This document shows positions 8,628 through 17,312 of a stretch of DNA of 64,000 nt, piece after piece; positions within the stretch are counted from its first letter, which is position 1, and each line of letters opens with the position of its first letter. This stretch comes from Methanoplanus limicola DSM 2279 (GTDB lineage Archaea > Halobacteriota > Methanomicrobia > Methanomicrobiales > Methanomicrobiaceae). The stretch lies in contig NZ_CM001436.1 of assembly GCF_000243255.1 (NCBI RefSeq), positions 3,136,947 to 3,200,946 on the forward strand, given 5' to 3'. The notes below the pieces were generated by a model that worked only from the letters and a program-made list of their open reading frames with translations, was not told the origin of the DNA and ran no database searches. A program made the position numbers and the translations under genes.

Positions 8628-9911
8628 CTAATTCTTTCTACGTTTAAATACAAAATACCCTGCCCCGATCAGGACAAAAAGTATAAGAGTAATGACTATA
8701 GGGCTTGTGAGAACTGACATACCTGACTTCTTTGTAATCTCAATTTCTGCCTTCATTGAATCAGAGATCTGTGAGTTGTCAAGTGAGTCACGATACCTTA
8801 TCTCAGAATCAATCCCGTAGTTTTTAACAGTTGCAGTTGAATCGACAGTGACTTCATAACGTCCGGTTGCAGTCTCCCCCGGCGCAAGATCACCGAGATA
8901 TGCGGTGTCGTCATTGCTTGTAAACGGGTCAACCGCACTGATGCGTGCCTTGGCGTTGTATGCCGTTGCAGCGCCCGTGTTTTTGTATTCGATCTCAATT
9001 GTGCCTTTCTCTCCGACCTGAAGGACTGTCGTTGGTGAGACTATCTCAAAGTCGATCTTTCCGCCTACATCAACACCGACAGTCTCAGAGTCGGAGGTCT
9101 GCTCTTTTCCGTCAGAGTCCTTGTAATCGACAGATACAAGAACAGGGTAATTCTTTGCCTCGGCATTCTCTGAAACTGATGCCTTAAAGGTTACAGACTT
9201 CACATCTCCGGGTGCGAAATCGCCGACGAACACACTTGAGTCTGTAGGAATTACAGCGCTTGTTCCGGCACGTGATAGTTTAATGACGGAATTTTTGCCG
9301 GATTCATACCCTGTATTCTTCACATTCATTGTTATGTAACCTTCTGTGCCGACATTCATCGAATCAGTCCTGACATCCGAGACATCAATCACAATTTTAG
9401 GCTTGATTGTTATTTTAAGGGGGATCTCTTCGGTTACATCCTTCCAGTAGTAAGTGATGGCATCTGTGCCTGACTGCTCTGCAAAGTAGAGATATTTGTA
9501 TTTTACAACCCCTATCAGATTATATTCTCCGTCCTCTGCATATCTGTCAACTTCCATCTTAAATGAGACGCTCTTTGTCGCACCGCCGGCAATGTCTCCG
9601 ATCATCTGTGAACCGGACTTTATTGTAACCGGAGCCTTACCGGAATCAATGCCGACATTGACCATCTTTGCAGTATCCGGATTGTCATCCCGGTCAACGA
9701 TATCTGACTGAATGATCTTCACATTTTTCATCCCGGAATTCTGGACAGACACAGTCAGTGTAACATCATCCCCGGGGGAATATTCATTTGTGCCTGATAT
9801 TGCCAGGCTGATCTCAGGTTCACCGGAGAGGTATTTTGAACCTGCTGATGCCGGCATAATCACACATGCCGCAACAATAAGACAGGCAAATAATAGGTAT
9901 TTTAGCTTCAT
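8628..9911 (-). CDS. Exported CARDB/COG1361-like repeat protein with C-terminal anchor
   Basis: A signal peptide (1-23, ending near PASAGS), a long Ser/Thr/Asp-rich extracellular part with about three immunoglobulin-like CARDB/NEW3 repeats (GDDVTLTVSVQNSG, VGTEGYITMNVKNTGY, VGEKGTIEIEYKNTG, each followed by a LAPGE/FAPGD-type turn), a C-terminal membrane helix (about 400-420) and a basic tail KRRKN. It is anchored outside the membrane and may be part of the envelope or an accessory of a transporter; no catalytic motif is seen. First gene of an operon with pgiA. The link between an envelope protein and a sugar isomerase is unexplained. Confidence 0.85.
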   Translation of the reverse strand: MKLKYLLFACLIVAACVIMPASAGSKYLSGEPEISLAISGTNEYSPGDDVTLTVSVQNSGMKNVKIIQSDIVDRDDNPDTAKMVNVGIDSGKAPVTIKSGSQMIGDIAGGATKSVSFKMEVDRYAEDGEYNLIGVVKYKYLYFAEQSGTDAITYYWKDVTEEIPLKITIKPKIVIDVSDVRTDSMNVGTEGYITMNVKNTGYESGKNSVIKLSRAGTSAVIPTDSSVFVGDFAPGDVKSVTFKASVSENAEAKNYPVLVSVDYKDSDGKEQTSDSETVGVDVGGKIDFEIVSPTTVLQVGEKGTIEIEYKNTGAATAYNAKARISAVDPFTSNDDTAYLGDLAPGETATGRYEVTVDSTATVKNYGIDSEIRYRDSLDNSQISDSMKAEIEITKKSGMSVLTSPIVITLILFVLIGAGYFVFKRRKN

Positions 9912-9941
9912 TTACGATTATCCTCAATAATTTTTATTAAC

Positions 9942-9971
9942 ACAACACTTGTTGTTATTTTTGTGACAACA
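9942..9971. promoter_or_regulatory. Candidate operator: three ACAACA half-sites between divergent genes
   Basis: ACAACA at 9942-9947 and TGTTGT at 9950-9955 form an inverted repeat with a 2-bp spacer; a further ACAACA lies at 9966-9971. The pair abuts a TATA-like TTAATAAAAA (minus, 9940-9931) of the CARDB-like gene, and the third half-site abuts ATTAAATAGA (9971-9980) of the regulator gene. A bound regulator would block or assist both promoters. Confidence 0.5.
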
Positions 9972-10005
9972 TTAAATAGAGTCAGCCATATATATGGTTA
10001 TGCTA

Positions 10006-10797
10006 ATGAACGACTCTCTGGAGAAGACCTCCGAAATAACAAAATCCCTAAAATCCCTTGGACTTACAAAATACGAGGCCCTTGTGTATATAGCCCTGCT
10101 GCGGTATGAAGGGGCAACAGCAACCGAAATACATGAAATATCAGGTGTACCGCGTGCTTCCGTATATCCAGCACTTGATAAACTGCTGAATAAAAATATC
10201 ACAGTAGTATCAAATACAACCCCTAAAAGATTCTCTGCTGCATGTCCGGATGAGGCAATAAAAACCCTTCTAAGCAATATAAAAAAAGATGCTGAGAATG
10301 CAAAAGAGGCATTAGATGAGATTTATGAGAGGAGGCAGGCGCATGAAAAAGGACATCAGGAACTGATATGGACAATTTACGGCAATGAAAATATCACTGC
10401 AAAAACAAAAGAGATAATCACAAAAGCAGAGAGCGAGATCAGACTGATACTGGGATATGACATAATCAGCAGGGAACTGAGAGATATACTCAGTTCTAAG
10501 GAGAGAAAGGCATCTGCAACCATCATTACAAACGAGTGGAAGGGTAAAATACCGGAAAACTGCAAAATATGGATTGTTAAGAAAGATATTGAACCTGAGA
10601 TGAAACTTGAAGGAAAATATGCAGGCATCTGTATAGTCGATGATTCAAAGGTTCTTGTATCTATGGACCCTCCGGATGACAGGGCAAACGCCCTCTTCTC
10701 AGAATCAAACGGATTTGTACGCTTTTTCAATACATACTGGTATTACATAACGAGCCACATCACAAAACAGCACATTGCCGAATGCATCAGTAGTTAG
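10006..10797 (+). CDS. TrmB-family transcriptional regulator
   Basis: Winged-helix regulator: an N-terminal TrmB HTH (about residues 15-75, LGLTKYEALVYIALL then GVPRASVYPALDKL), a coiled-coil stretch, and a PLD-like C-terminal TrmB domain (ILGYDIIS onwards). The separate sugar-binding domain of full-length TrmB (about 340 residues) is missing. Three in-frame ATGs occur at 9994, 10000 and 10006. A TATA-like box at 9971-9980 predicts a transcript start near 10000, which favours 10006 (263 residues). It diverges from the CARDB-pgiA pair, and TrmB proteins usually control sugar metabolism, so pgiA is a likely target. Confidence 0.88.
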   Translation: MNDSLEKTSEITKSLKSLGLTKYEALVYIALLRYEGATATEIHEISGVPRASVYPALDKLLNKNITVVSNTTPKRFSAACPDEAIKTLLSNIKKDAENAKEALDEIYERRQAHEKGHQELIWTIYGNENITAKTKEIITKAESEIRLILGYDIISRELRDILSSKERKASATIITNEWKGKIPENCKIWIVKKDIEPEMKLEGKYAGICIVDDSKVLVSMDPPDDRANALFSESNGFVRFFNTYWYYITSHITKQHIAECISS

Positions 10798-10800
10798 TAC

Positions 10801-10808
10801 TTTTTTTT
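10801..10808 (+). terminator. T8 run after the TrmB-type gene
   Basis: Eight T residues begin a few bases after the stop codon at 10797, as expected for an archaeal intrinsic terminator. Confidence 0.45.
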
Positions 10809-10857
10809 CATATTCAACAGAAACAATAATTCCGTTTCAAATCAAGATAGGATATAA

Positions 10858-11826
10858 ATGATCAGGGAAAGAGCAGTCAAAGCCATAAGTGATATCCTGA
10901 ACAGTGCAGGATATGAGACAGGAGAAGGGAATGAGCAGATCGATCTCTCTGCATATACTGATGATGACTGTATTGTTGTATTATGCTCGGATGATGAAGA
11001 CCGGATAGATAATTTCAACAATAAAAAATTCCGCATAGAGCTGGAATCCGGCAAAAAAGAGTGCAGAAAGATAGTATTCACAATGAATAACAATGTGCAT
11101 GCGGAGAACTGCACCATATGGTCATACCAGGACCTTGCAAAGTATTCCGGGCAGGCAGTCGTTGCATATGTGCTTAATGAAAATCTGGCACTCAGATTTG
11201 AAGCAGACAAAAAAAAGGCAGAATATAAACCTTATTCTTCCGGATCTGAAAAATATGACGAACCTGACGAATATGCGCCTGAACTCCCGCTTCTGCCGTC
11301 AAGAATCAGTGACGAGAAAGCCAGGCGTATTGCAGGGATTAAAGGGACACTAAAGAAGCTCTATATACCCCATTATCTCTACGAATGCAGGAGCAGCGGA
11401 GAAAAAAGATACAAAAGCCACATTATTGACTTCAATTCGGAAGTATTCGGGCTTGTAAATGCAGTTTCCGGAAAAAAATCTCCCGCAGATGATGAGGAAC
11501 TGAATTTCAGTGTCGTCGAGGAGAAAAGGGTCCCGGAATCTGCTGAAATAGTCCAGCCCCACGTCAGCAAAAAAGAGATAAAAGAAGAGATCAGAAAGGA
11601 TTTCGTGGAGGAACTGACAAAAAGCGTCAGGGTGAGCACAACTGAAGGGGATACAATATATTACGAGGATAAGGAAGTAAAACCGGATGAGGAGACAGTC
11701 TCAACCGAAATTATGCTCGTCTATCTTCCGGTCATACAGATTCGCGGGGATAAAATCGTTGAGATCAATGCATTTACCGGAGAATTCCTCGAAGAACCTA
11801 TGGATGACGGAGTAGAACTCTTCTGA
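10858..11826 (+). CDS. Conserved archaeal protein of unknown function
   Basis: 322 residues, acidic, no membrane segment. I do not recognise a named family. The N-terminal 110 residues look like a compact alpha/beta domain (ILNSAGYETGEG, then DCIVVLCSDDE, KIVFTMNN, DLAKYSGQAVVAY) that could be a restriction-endonuclease-like fold. The rest has two related segments: one near residues 163-200 (LYIPHYLYE ... INFNSEVFGLVNAVSG in outline) and one near the C-terminus (LVYLPVIQI ... VEINAFTGEFLEE). Both have the shape Tyr-x-Pro, a beta-hairpin, then Asn-Ala-x-(Thr/Ser)-Gly. The flavin oxidoreductase follows 21 bases later, so the two may be co-transcribed. Confidence 0.8.
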   Translation: MIRERAVKAISDILNSAGYETGEGNEQIDLSAYTDDDCIVVLCSDDEDRIDNFNNKKFRIELESGKKECRKIVFTMNNNVHAENCTIWSYQDLAKYSGQAVVAYVLNENLALRFEADKKKAEYKPYSSGSEKYDEPDEYAPELPLLPSRISDEKARRIAGIKGTLKKLYIPHYLYECRSSGEKRYKSHIIDFNSEVFGLVNAVSGKKSPADDEELNFSVVEEKRVPESAEIVQPHVSKKEIKEEIRKDFVEELTKSVRVSTTEGDTIYYEDKEVKPDEETVSTEIMLVYLPVIQIRGDKIVEINAFTGEFLEEPMDDGVELF

Positions 11827-11847
11827 AAAGACAGGTAAGATGAAAAG

Positions 11848-13176
11848 ATGATAACTGTAATCGGCGGCGGCCCTGCGGGCAGGTACGGGGCGATCAAACT
11901 TGCATCTGAAGGCGAAGAAGTAATTTTGATAGAGAAGAGAGGCCCTCTAGGGGGGCAGTGTCTCCACCAGGGATGTATGGTCATATGCGCCTTAAATGAC
12001 ATCGCAAAGCATCTGGATGAGAGCAGAAGATTTAAGGAACTCGGCATAATATCGGGAGAGACATCAGTCAGCTATCCGGACGCCGTCAGCCGGATGACTG
12101 AGATACATGCCACAATATCCGGAATCCTTAAAAAGGAGACGGAGAATGCCGGCGTAGAGATCCGGAATGCCGAAGCGGAGGTTGACTGCCCTGAGGTATA
12201 TACCGGTAAGGAGACCCTTTACCCGGATAAGATGCTCATCTCAACCGGCTCAAAACCTTTTGTCCCGGAAATTCCCGGTGCGGAACTTAAGGGAGTATAT
12301 AACCCTCATACGGTAATTCCCGGCCTTAAAGATATTCCGGAGAGAATTTGTATCATCGGTGGGGGAGTTATTGCCGCTGAATACGCTTACATATTCTCTT
12401 CTTTCGGAGCAGAAGTGGATATTATTGCAAGAAGCGGCTTCTTAAAAGGCATGCCGCTTAAAGGCGTTGAGAGTGCCTTAAAAGACCTGAAGGGTGTAAA
12501 ATTAACTGAGAATGCCACACCGGCAGAGATTACAGGAGATAGACGGGCAGACGGAATACTTCTGAAAGATTCCGGAGTTCATATAGAGACAGATGCCGTT
12601 TTATTCGCCACCGGACTTATACCAAATTCAGCAATGATACATGGCCCGGAGAAGAGGGAAAACGGTGCAATAATTACTGACGAAAAAATGGAGACCTCGG
12701 TAAAGGGAGTATTTGCCGCAGGGGACGTCACAGGCGGCCCTTACCTCACCCCGGTTGCAAGGGCAGAAGGGAGCATTGCTGCGGATGCGATGCTTGGCAG
12801 AACCCCAAAAAAAGTCCCGGCCATACTTCCCCAGTCTGTAAAACTGAGATATGAGCATTCCTTCTGCTCACAAAAACCTGATGAATGTATGGAGATGGCA
12901 ATGCCTGCACCTTCAGGTCCCGGTTCGTTCTGGTCAGTGCCTGAGAGAAATACAGGGCAGGCACTGATTGAATACAGTAAAGAGAACGGTCAAATCTGCG
13001 GCATGTACCTCGGCACACCTGCATCAGGACCGGTGAGTGCATACCTTGCATATATGATAGAAAATGGTGTTAAAACCGGAGATATTGCGGAAATTATGGA
13101 AGTGCACCCCTCAACAGACGGCATATTAGGCCTTGCCGCATATGCCGAATATACCCGTAAAAAATGGAAAATATAA
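11848..13176 (+). CDS. FAD-dependent pyridine nucleotide-disulfide oxidoreductase (dihydrolipoamide dehydrogenase-like)
   Basis: 442-residue flavoprotein: FAD motif GGGPAGRYGA (6-15), redox-active disulfide GGQCLHQGC (Cys38, Cys43), NAD(P) motif GGGVIAAEYA (about 169), second FAD motif GVFAAGDVTGGPY, and a C-terminal dimerisation domain with the VHPSTDGIL segment carrying the His of the His-Glu pair. The Glu of the usual HPTxxE motif is not evident (HPSTDG), so the acid-base partner may differ. No 2-oxoacid dehydrogenase genes are nearby, so the substrate disulfide is unknown. It follows the unknown 322-residue protein. Confidence 0.88.
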   Translation: MITVIGGGPAGRYGAIKLASEGEEVILIEKRGPLGGQCLHQGCMVICALNDIAKHLDESRRFKELGIISGETSVSYPDAVSRMTEIHATISGILKKETENAGVEIRNAEAEVDCPEVYTGKETLYPDKMLISTGSKPFVPEIPGAELKGVYNPHTVIPGLKDIPERICIIGGGVIAAEYAYIFSSFGAEVDIIARSGFLKGMPLKGVESALKDLKGVKLTENATPAEITGDRRADGILLKDSGVHIETDAVLFATGLIPNSAMIHGPEKRENGAIITDEKMETSVKGVFAAGDVTGGPYLTPVARAEGSIAADAMLGRTPKKVPAILPQSVKLRYEHSFCSQKPDECMEMAMPAPSGPGSFWSVPERNTGQALIEYSKENGQICGMYLGTPASGPVSAYLAYMIENGVKTGDIAEIMEVHPSTDGILGLAAYAEYTRKKWKI

Positions 13177-13283
13177 AAACCGGTTCAGAAATTTCCGGCT
13201 GAACCGTCACGGAAATTTAAAATATTTACAGAAATATAGCACATTAAAAGCCTTATTATACTTCTTTTCCCTACATTTAGCCT

Positions 13284-14648
13284 ATGATAAATTCCTTTTA
13301 TAGTCAGGAACAAAAGGAAATAATCTGGGAATGGGCACCAATAGGAGTAGTTGTTGCTTTATTCCTTATAATGGAGGTAACATACCTTCTCTTCTTTGAC
13401 AATGTTACAATAGTTGTATCTCACATACTGTATTTTCCGATAATCCTGATCTCGTTTTTTTTCCCGAAAAAAGGTGTTCTCGCTTCAACATTAATCTCAG
13501 CCGCATATGTATTCATCATCTATGCAGCAGAATATCCGGGAATTGAGGGCATCGTCTCGGCCACAATGCAGTTTTATGTATATGTCAGCATATCCATAAC
13601 AGTCTCGGTTATATCGGACAGGATAAAAAAAGACAAAATAAAGTTCTCCGGAATATTTGAGAATTCAGAGGGTGGAATTGCTCTTATTAACCGATATACC
13701 GGCAAAATTACGGAAAAAAACCATAAATTCACAGATATAATAAGTTCATGGGATATCCCTGAAGATACAGATAATTTCTCTGAAATAGTGGGCGATCAAA
13801 ACTACAACAGAATACTTACAGAGATAGACAGATCAGGAACGGTTGAAAATTATGAGATGGAATCCGCGAAGGAAAACCTGAATTACGGCCTTATAAGTGC
13901 ATCACTTCTCTCGGAAGATGATGTTATTCTGACCTTAAATGACATTACAGATAGTGTCAGCAGAAAAAAAGAGATAGAAAAACTCAATTCCGAACTCTGC
14001 ACTGCGAACAGTAAGTCAAACCTCTACCTCGACATACTTACCCATGATATAAACAATGCAAATACCGCAGCACTCGGTTATGCAGAATTCCTGGCAGAAA
14101 GTGTATCTGAAGAAGAGAGACCGCTCTTTGATAAGATGCTCTCAGGAATAAGGCATAGTGCCAGTATTATCGAGAATGTCTCAAGGATCAGAACAATCCA
14201 CGACAGAGAGAGGATCTGCCGTCCGGTGAATTTAGGTCTGGCAGTCAGGGAAGCGGCAGAGAGGCATAAAGGTGCAGATATTAAAGCAGAGACGGAGAAA
14301 ATAAGTGTAAAAGCGGACGAAATGCTGACAGATGTTCTTGACATAGTCATTGAAAACAGTATAAAATACGGCGGAGAGGGCGTAAAGATCTGCATAAATG
14401 CAGAGAAGAGGGACGGAACAGTAAATGTATCCATAAGCGACAACGGTCCCGGCATTGATGACGGAATTAAAAAGACAGTACTTGCAAGATTTCAGAAAGG
14501 GTCTGATTCACGAAGAGGCAGGGGTCTTGGGCTTGCAACCGCAGATATGATAATGAAATCCTTTGGGGGGAGCATGGAAGTTACAGACAGAGTTCCCGGA
14601 GATCACAGAGAGGGACTTAAGATAATTCTGAAACTTAAAGAAGCATAA
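13284..14648 (+). CDS. Membrane sensor histidine kinase
   Basis: 454 residues. About four to five N-terminal membrane helices (14-115) form an integral-membrane sensor, followed by a PAS-like domain (about 120-220), a dimerisation/phosphoacceptor helix with His254 in LTHDINNANTA, and a HATPase domain with ENSIKYG (N-box), DNGPGID (G1) and GRGLGLATADM (G2). This is a complete kinase. No partner response regulator lies directly beside it; the nearest receiver protein is at 21-22 kb. Confidence 0.9.
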   Translation: MINSFYSQEQKEIIWEWAPIGVVVALFLIMEVTYLLFFDNVTIVVSHILYFPIILISFFFPKKGVLASTLISAAYVFIIYAAEYPGIEGIVSATMQFYVYVSISITVSVISDRIKKDKIKFSGIFENSEGGIALINRYTGKITEKNHKFTDIISSWDIPEDTDNFSEIVGDQNYNRILTEIDRSGTVENYEMESAKENLNYGLISASLLSEDDVILTLNDITDSVSRKKEIEKLNSELCTANSKSNLYLDILTHDINNANTAALGYAEFLAESVSEEERPLFDKMLSGIRHSASIIENVSRIRTIHDRERICRPVNLGLAVREAAERHKGADIKAETEKISVKADEMLTDVLDIVIENSIKYGGEGVKICINAEKRDGTVNVSISDNGPGIDDGIKKTVLARFQKGSDSRRGRGLGLATADMIMKSFGGSMEVTDRVPGDHREGLKIILKLKEA

Positions 14649-14735
14649 GCGTCATAAGAGGAAACGTTCAGAGGTTCCGGCCACGCAGCAAGTCAGAAAT
14701 AACCAGGATTTTCAGCCGGAAAAATATCTGACACC

Positions 14736-14981
14736 TCATCCTTTTTTTATCTGTGCATCTATCCATTCTGAGATTATCTCCTTAAGTCTCTTTTCAGAAT
14801 AATCCCTCACAACATAATAGCGCAGAAAGAATTCGAGATCCTCAAGAGTAGGATGGATAACTTCATTCAGGATTTTGTCGGCAGAAGCATCTTTCATAGC
14901 AGAACTCCGGAATAAAAGAAGTTTCTCCATATGACCCATCTCTCCGGTGGACAACAGAATATCCTCAAGGTTTCTTTTCAT
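14736..14981 (-). CDS. Small helical protein of unknown function
   Basis: 81 residues, mixed charge, predicted all-helical (MEKLLLFRSSAM, LEDLEFFLRYYVVRDYSEK). No motif or membrane segment. The opposite strand has no gene here and the ORF has normal composition, so I keep it as a modest-confidence gene. It lies between the histidine kinase and the HTH-PAS-GAF gene. Confidence 0.5.
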   Translation of the reverse strand: MKRNLEDILLSTGEMGHMEKLLLFRSSAMKDASADKILNEVIHPTLEDLEFFLRYYVVRDYSEKRLKEIISEWIDAQIKKG

Positions 14982-15065
14982 GTCAGTTATCCTTCAGCGA
15001 ATACATTTTTAAAAAAACAGACACTAAAAACAGATTTTTTGAGAACCCGGGTAAAAAAACCGGCA

Positions 15066-16475
15066 TCACAGAACATTCTTATTTGCAACACTGAGAATTA
15101 CAGAATTTTTATCAAAATCAAAGAGATGAGACCTGACACTTACAGGCACTTCCTCACCCCCCTTATTCCGGTATATAGTTCTGTAATCTGCAACTTTCTC
15201 CTGCTTGAGATCTTCAATAACTGACATTAAGTCCTCTTCGCTTAAATGGCAGTCAAGATCCAGAATTGACATATTGTACAGTTCATTTCTGCTGTAGCCA
15301 AACCCGTTGCAGGCAGCACTGTTCACCTCAATTATCCGGCCGGGTTCCTTTATATTGTCCCTGAAATTATGTACAAAAACGGGATTTTCACAGTAATTAA
15401 AGAGCGTTTTATATTTCTTCTCACTGAGCCTGAGGTCTTCCTGCGTCTTTATTCTTGAAATTACACTGCCGATATAAGTTGCAAGTGTTTCGATCTCACG
15501 TTTATTGAATTTACTGTAATCATCAGGAATGTACGATCCAAGTGAGAAGCACCCGATAACCTTTCCGTTGTCAGGCAGGGGTATGATTGCAAGTGATTTC
15601 AGCCCGGTCATACCCAGAATATCATCAGTACCTTCTCCGAATTTAATATCAGTACTCTTTCCGTAAATCGGCCTGCCGGATATTATATCCCTTCCAAGGC
15701 GCGAACCGGCACTGATTGTGCTAATCTTTGTCCTGAAGAGATCATTTAACCCTTCAGAATAAACAAGCTCAAAATCACCAGAATCTCCATTCCGAAGATA
15801 AACACCGCCTGATTCTATATTCAGGATATACCTGGCCGTTCTTATGCAGAGCGGAAGAGCAACACTTAATGACTGTGTGGCAGAGAGCTGCCAGGCAAGA
15901 TCACGCTGGATGAGTATCATCTCCTCTGTCCTCTTCCTCTCTGTAATATCATGAAATATTATTGTAAGACCTGGTGCACCATCTTCAAATACAGCAGGAA
16001 TTATCTTCATCTCAAAACAGATATCTGTATTACCTTTCTGTATGCAGATCTCCTCTATAACCTCGCGGCCTGAAAGAGCAGCATCTATAAAAGGAGCAAG
16101 GTTCTTTTCATCATTATCCGGAGACATCAGATCGTCAATATATACTCCGGAGAGAGCATCAAGCTTTAAATCAAAAAGTTCGAGCATCTTTGAATTAGCA
16201 TGAACTATCTTTCTGTCATTACCGAGAACAATAACATAATCTGATGAAAAGTCAAGCAGAGCACTTATGGGGACGCGGTGAGATAAGAAATAAACTTTTG
16301 CCTGACCATAGGGTACCATCTCAACACGGCCTGACGTCCGCAGTACATCAAGATAACGCGCCACAGTGACCCTGTTCATCCCTATTGCCTCGGAAATCTG
16401 CCTAACGGACATTCCACGAGGATTTTCCTTTAAAATCTCCAGAATTGCCGGTAGCTCCGAGGGTTCTGATTCCAT
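15066..16475 (-). CDS. HTH-PAS-GAF-PAS sensor/regulator
   Basis: 469 residues: an N-terminal winged HTH (about 8-60, GMSVRQISEAIGMNRVTVAR), PAS (about 72-180, ending IIFHDITERKR), GAF (about 195-345) and a second PAS (about 355-465). There is no histidine kinase domain, so signals sensed by PAS/GAF (redox, ligand) would act directly on DNA binding or on a partner. This HTH-first layout is common in Methanomicrobiales. The promoter region upstream (16476 onwards) is long and rich in hairpins, which may regulate this gene. Confidence 0.85.
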   Translation of the reverse strand: MESEPSELPAILEILKENPRGMSVRQISEAIGMNRVTVARYLDVLRTSGRVEMVPYGQAKVYFLSHRVPISALLDFSSDYVIVLGNDRKIVHANSKMLELFDLKLDALSGVYIDDLMSPDNDEKNLAPFIDAALSGREVIEEICIQKGNTDICFEMKIIPAVFEDGAPGLTIIFHDITERKRTEEMILIQRDLAWQLSATQSLSVALPLCIRTARYILNIESGGVYLRNGDSGDFELVYSEGLNDLFRTKISTISAGSRLGRDIISGRPIYGKSTDIKFGEGTDDILGMTGLKSLAIIPLPDNGKVIGCFSLGSYIPDDYSKFNKREIETLATYIGSVISRIKTQEDLRLSEKKYKTLFNYCENPVFVHNFRDNIKEPGRIIEVNSAACNGFGYSRNELYNMSILDLDCHLSEEDLMSVIEDLKQEKVADYRTIYRNKGGEEVPVSVRSHLFDFDKNSVILSVANKNVL

Positions 16476-17312
16476 AATATAAAACTGAATGTTAGAGATA
16501 TTAAAACTATGTTATAATACATCACCAGTGACAATACAATGGATAAGAGGATTGGATCATCAGATCCAGATAAATTTAAATAGTAACAACACCCACGAAT
16601 AATTGTGCATGAGGATGCACAGGGTGATTATTAATTTAAAATTTAATCACATATCCGATTACCGGCAAAACAGATGGTTATAATTCGTTACACCCCCATG
16701 ATCAATCCCCAAACACCCCCATCATCATTTAACGTTTTAATTAACCCTCATATCCCCCCAATCAAATGCCGGGATAATCACCCGGAGATGTAAAACCATA
16801 ACCCCCAATTGGTCTTCCCCAGACCACATGGTTTTGCAGATCCATTTTTCCTCATGTAACTGAAGTGCTCTTTTATAGCTGTTATTACATCACAGGATAA
16901 TTATCATCCACACCGGACTTCTATGCAGCCAAAATTATAGCGAACCGGTGCCTATTCTTCACCGGAAATCTGCCTGTCATTATATCAGCCAGGAGAAACC
17001 GGTTGCCGGGTAAAGGAAAAAACCCCGCCTCCATAAAAAACTGACACTGTTATTTCTGCCGGAGCGGCAGAGCCGGCCTGTTGTCAGACATGAAAAATCA
17101 ATCAGAAGATAATAATATGCACTAATATTAACATAACAGAACTGATAATAAATTTCTATGATATTGCCGGAATTTCAGGTATGGTGCAGATTCAGGCAGC
17201 CGGAAAAGGTCCCGCATGACCTGTGCGAAGGAATTATCCGGAAACCGGGCACTGCATGAAAAGAAATTCCGCCATATAATGTAAATAACATAACCGGAGT
17301 CTGGAAGAAGAA
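16476..17312. other. 840-bp non-coding region with five hairpin-forming repeats
   Basis: No credible gene. On either strand hairpins can form at: 16553-16568 (TGGATC/GATCCA, 4-base loop), 16605-16620 (GTGCAT/ATGCAC, 4-base loop), 16624-16650 (GTGATTA/TAATCAC), 16769-16785 (CCGGG/CCCGG, 7-base loop) and the nested pair 16789-16838. Runs of C5-C6 alternate with A/T-rich sequence on the plus strand (G-runs on the minus strand). All lie between the divergent starts of the HTH-PAS-GAF gene (minus) and the TPR gene (plus), so the region may be a structured 5' leader or a separate RNA. Confidence 0.55.
16789..16838 (-). ncRNA. Candidate structured RNA element (nested 11-bp and 6-bp stems)
   Basis: Outer arms TGTAAAACCAT (16789-16799) and ATGGTTTTGCA (16828-16838) pair over 11 positions with one wobble. 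Inside, TGGTCT (16810-16815) pairs with AGACCA (16821-16826) around a 5-base loop. The sense strand is not proven; minus is chosen because the G-rich strand and the downstream HTH-PAS-GAF gene lie that way. Confidence 0.35.
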
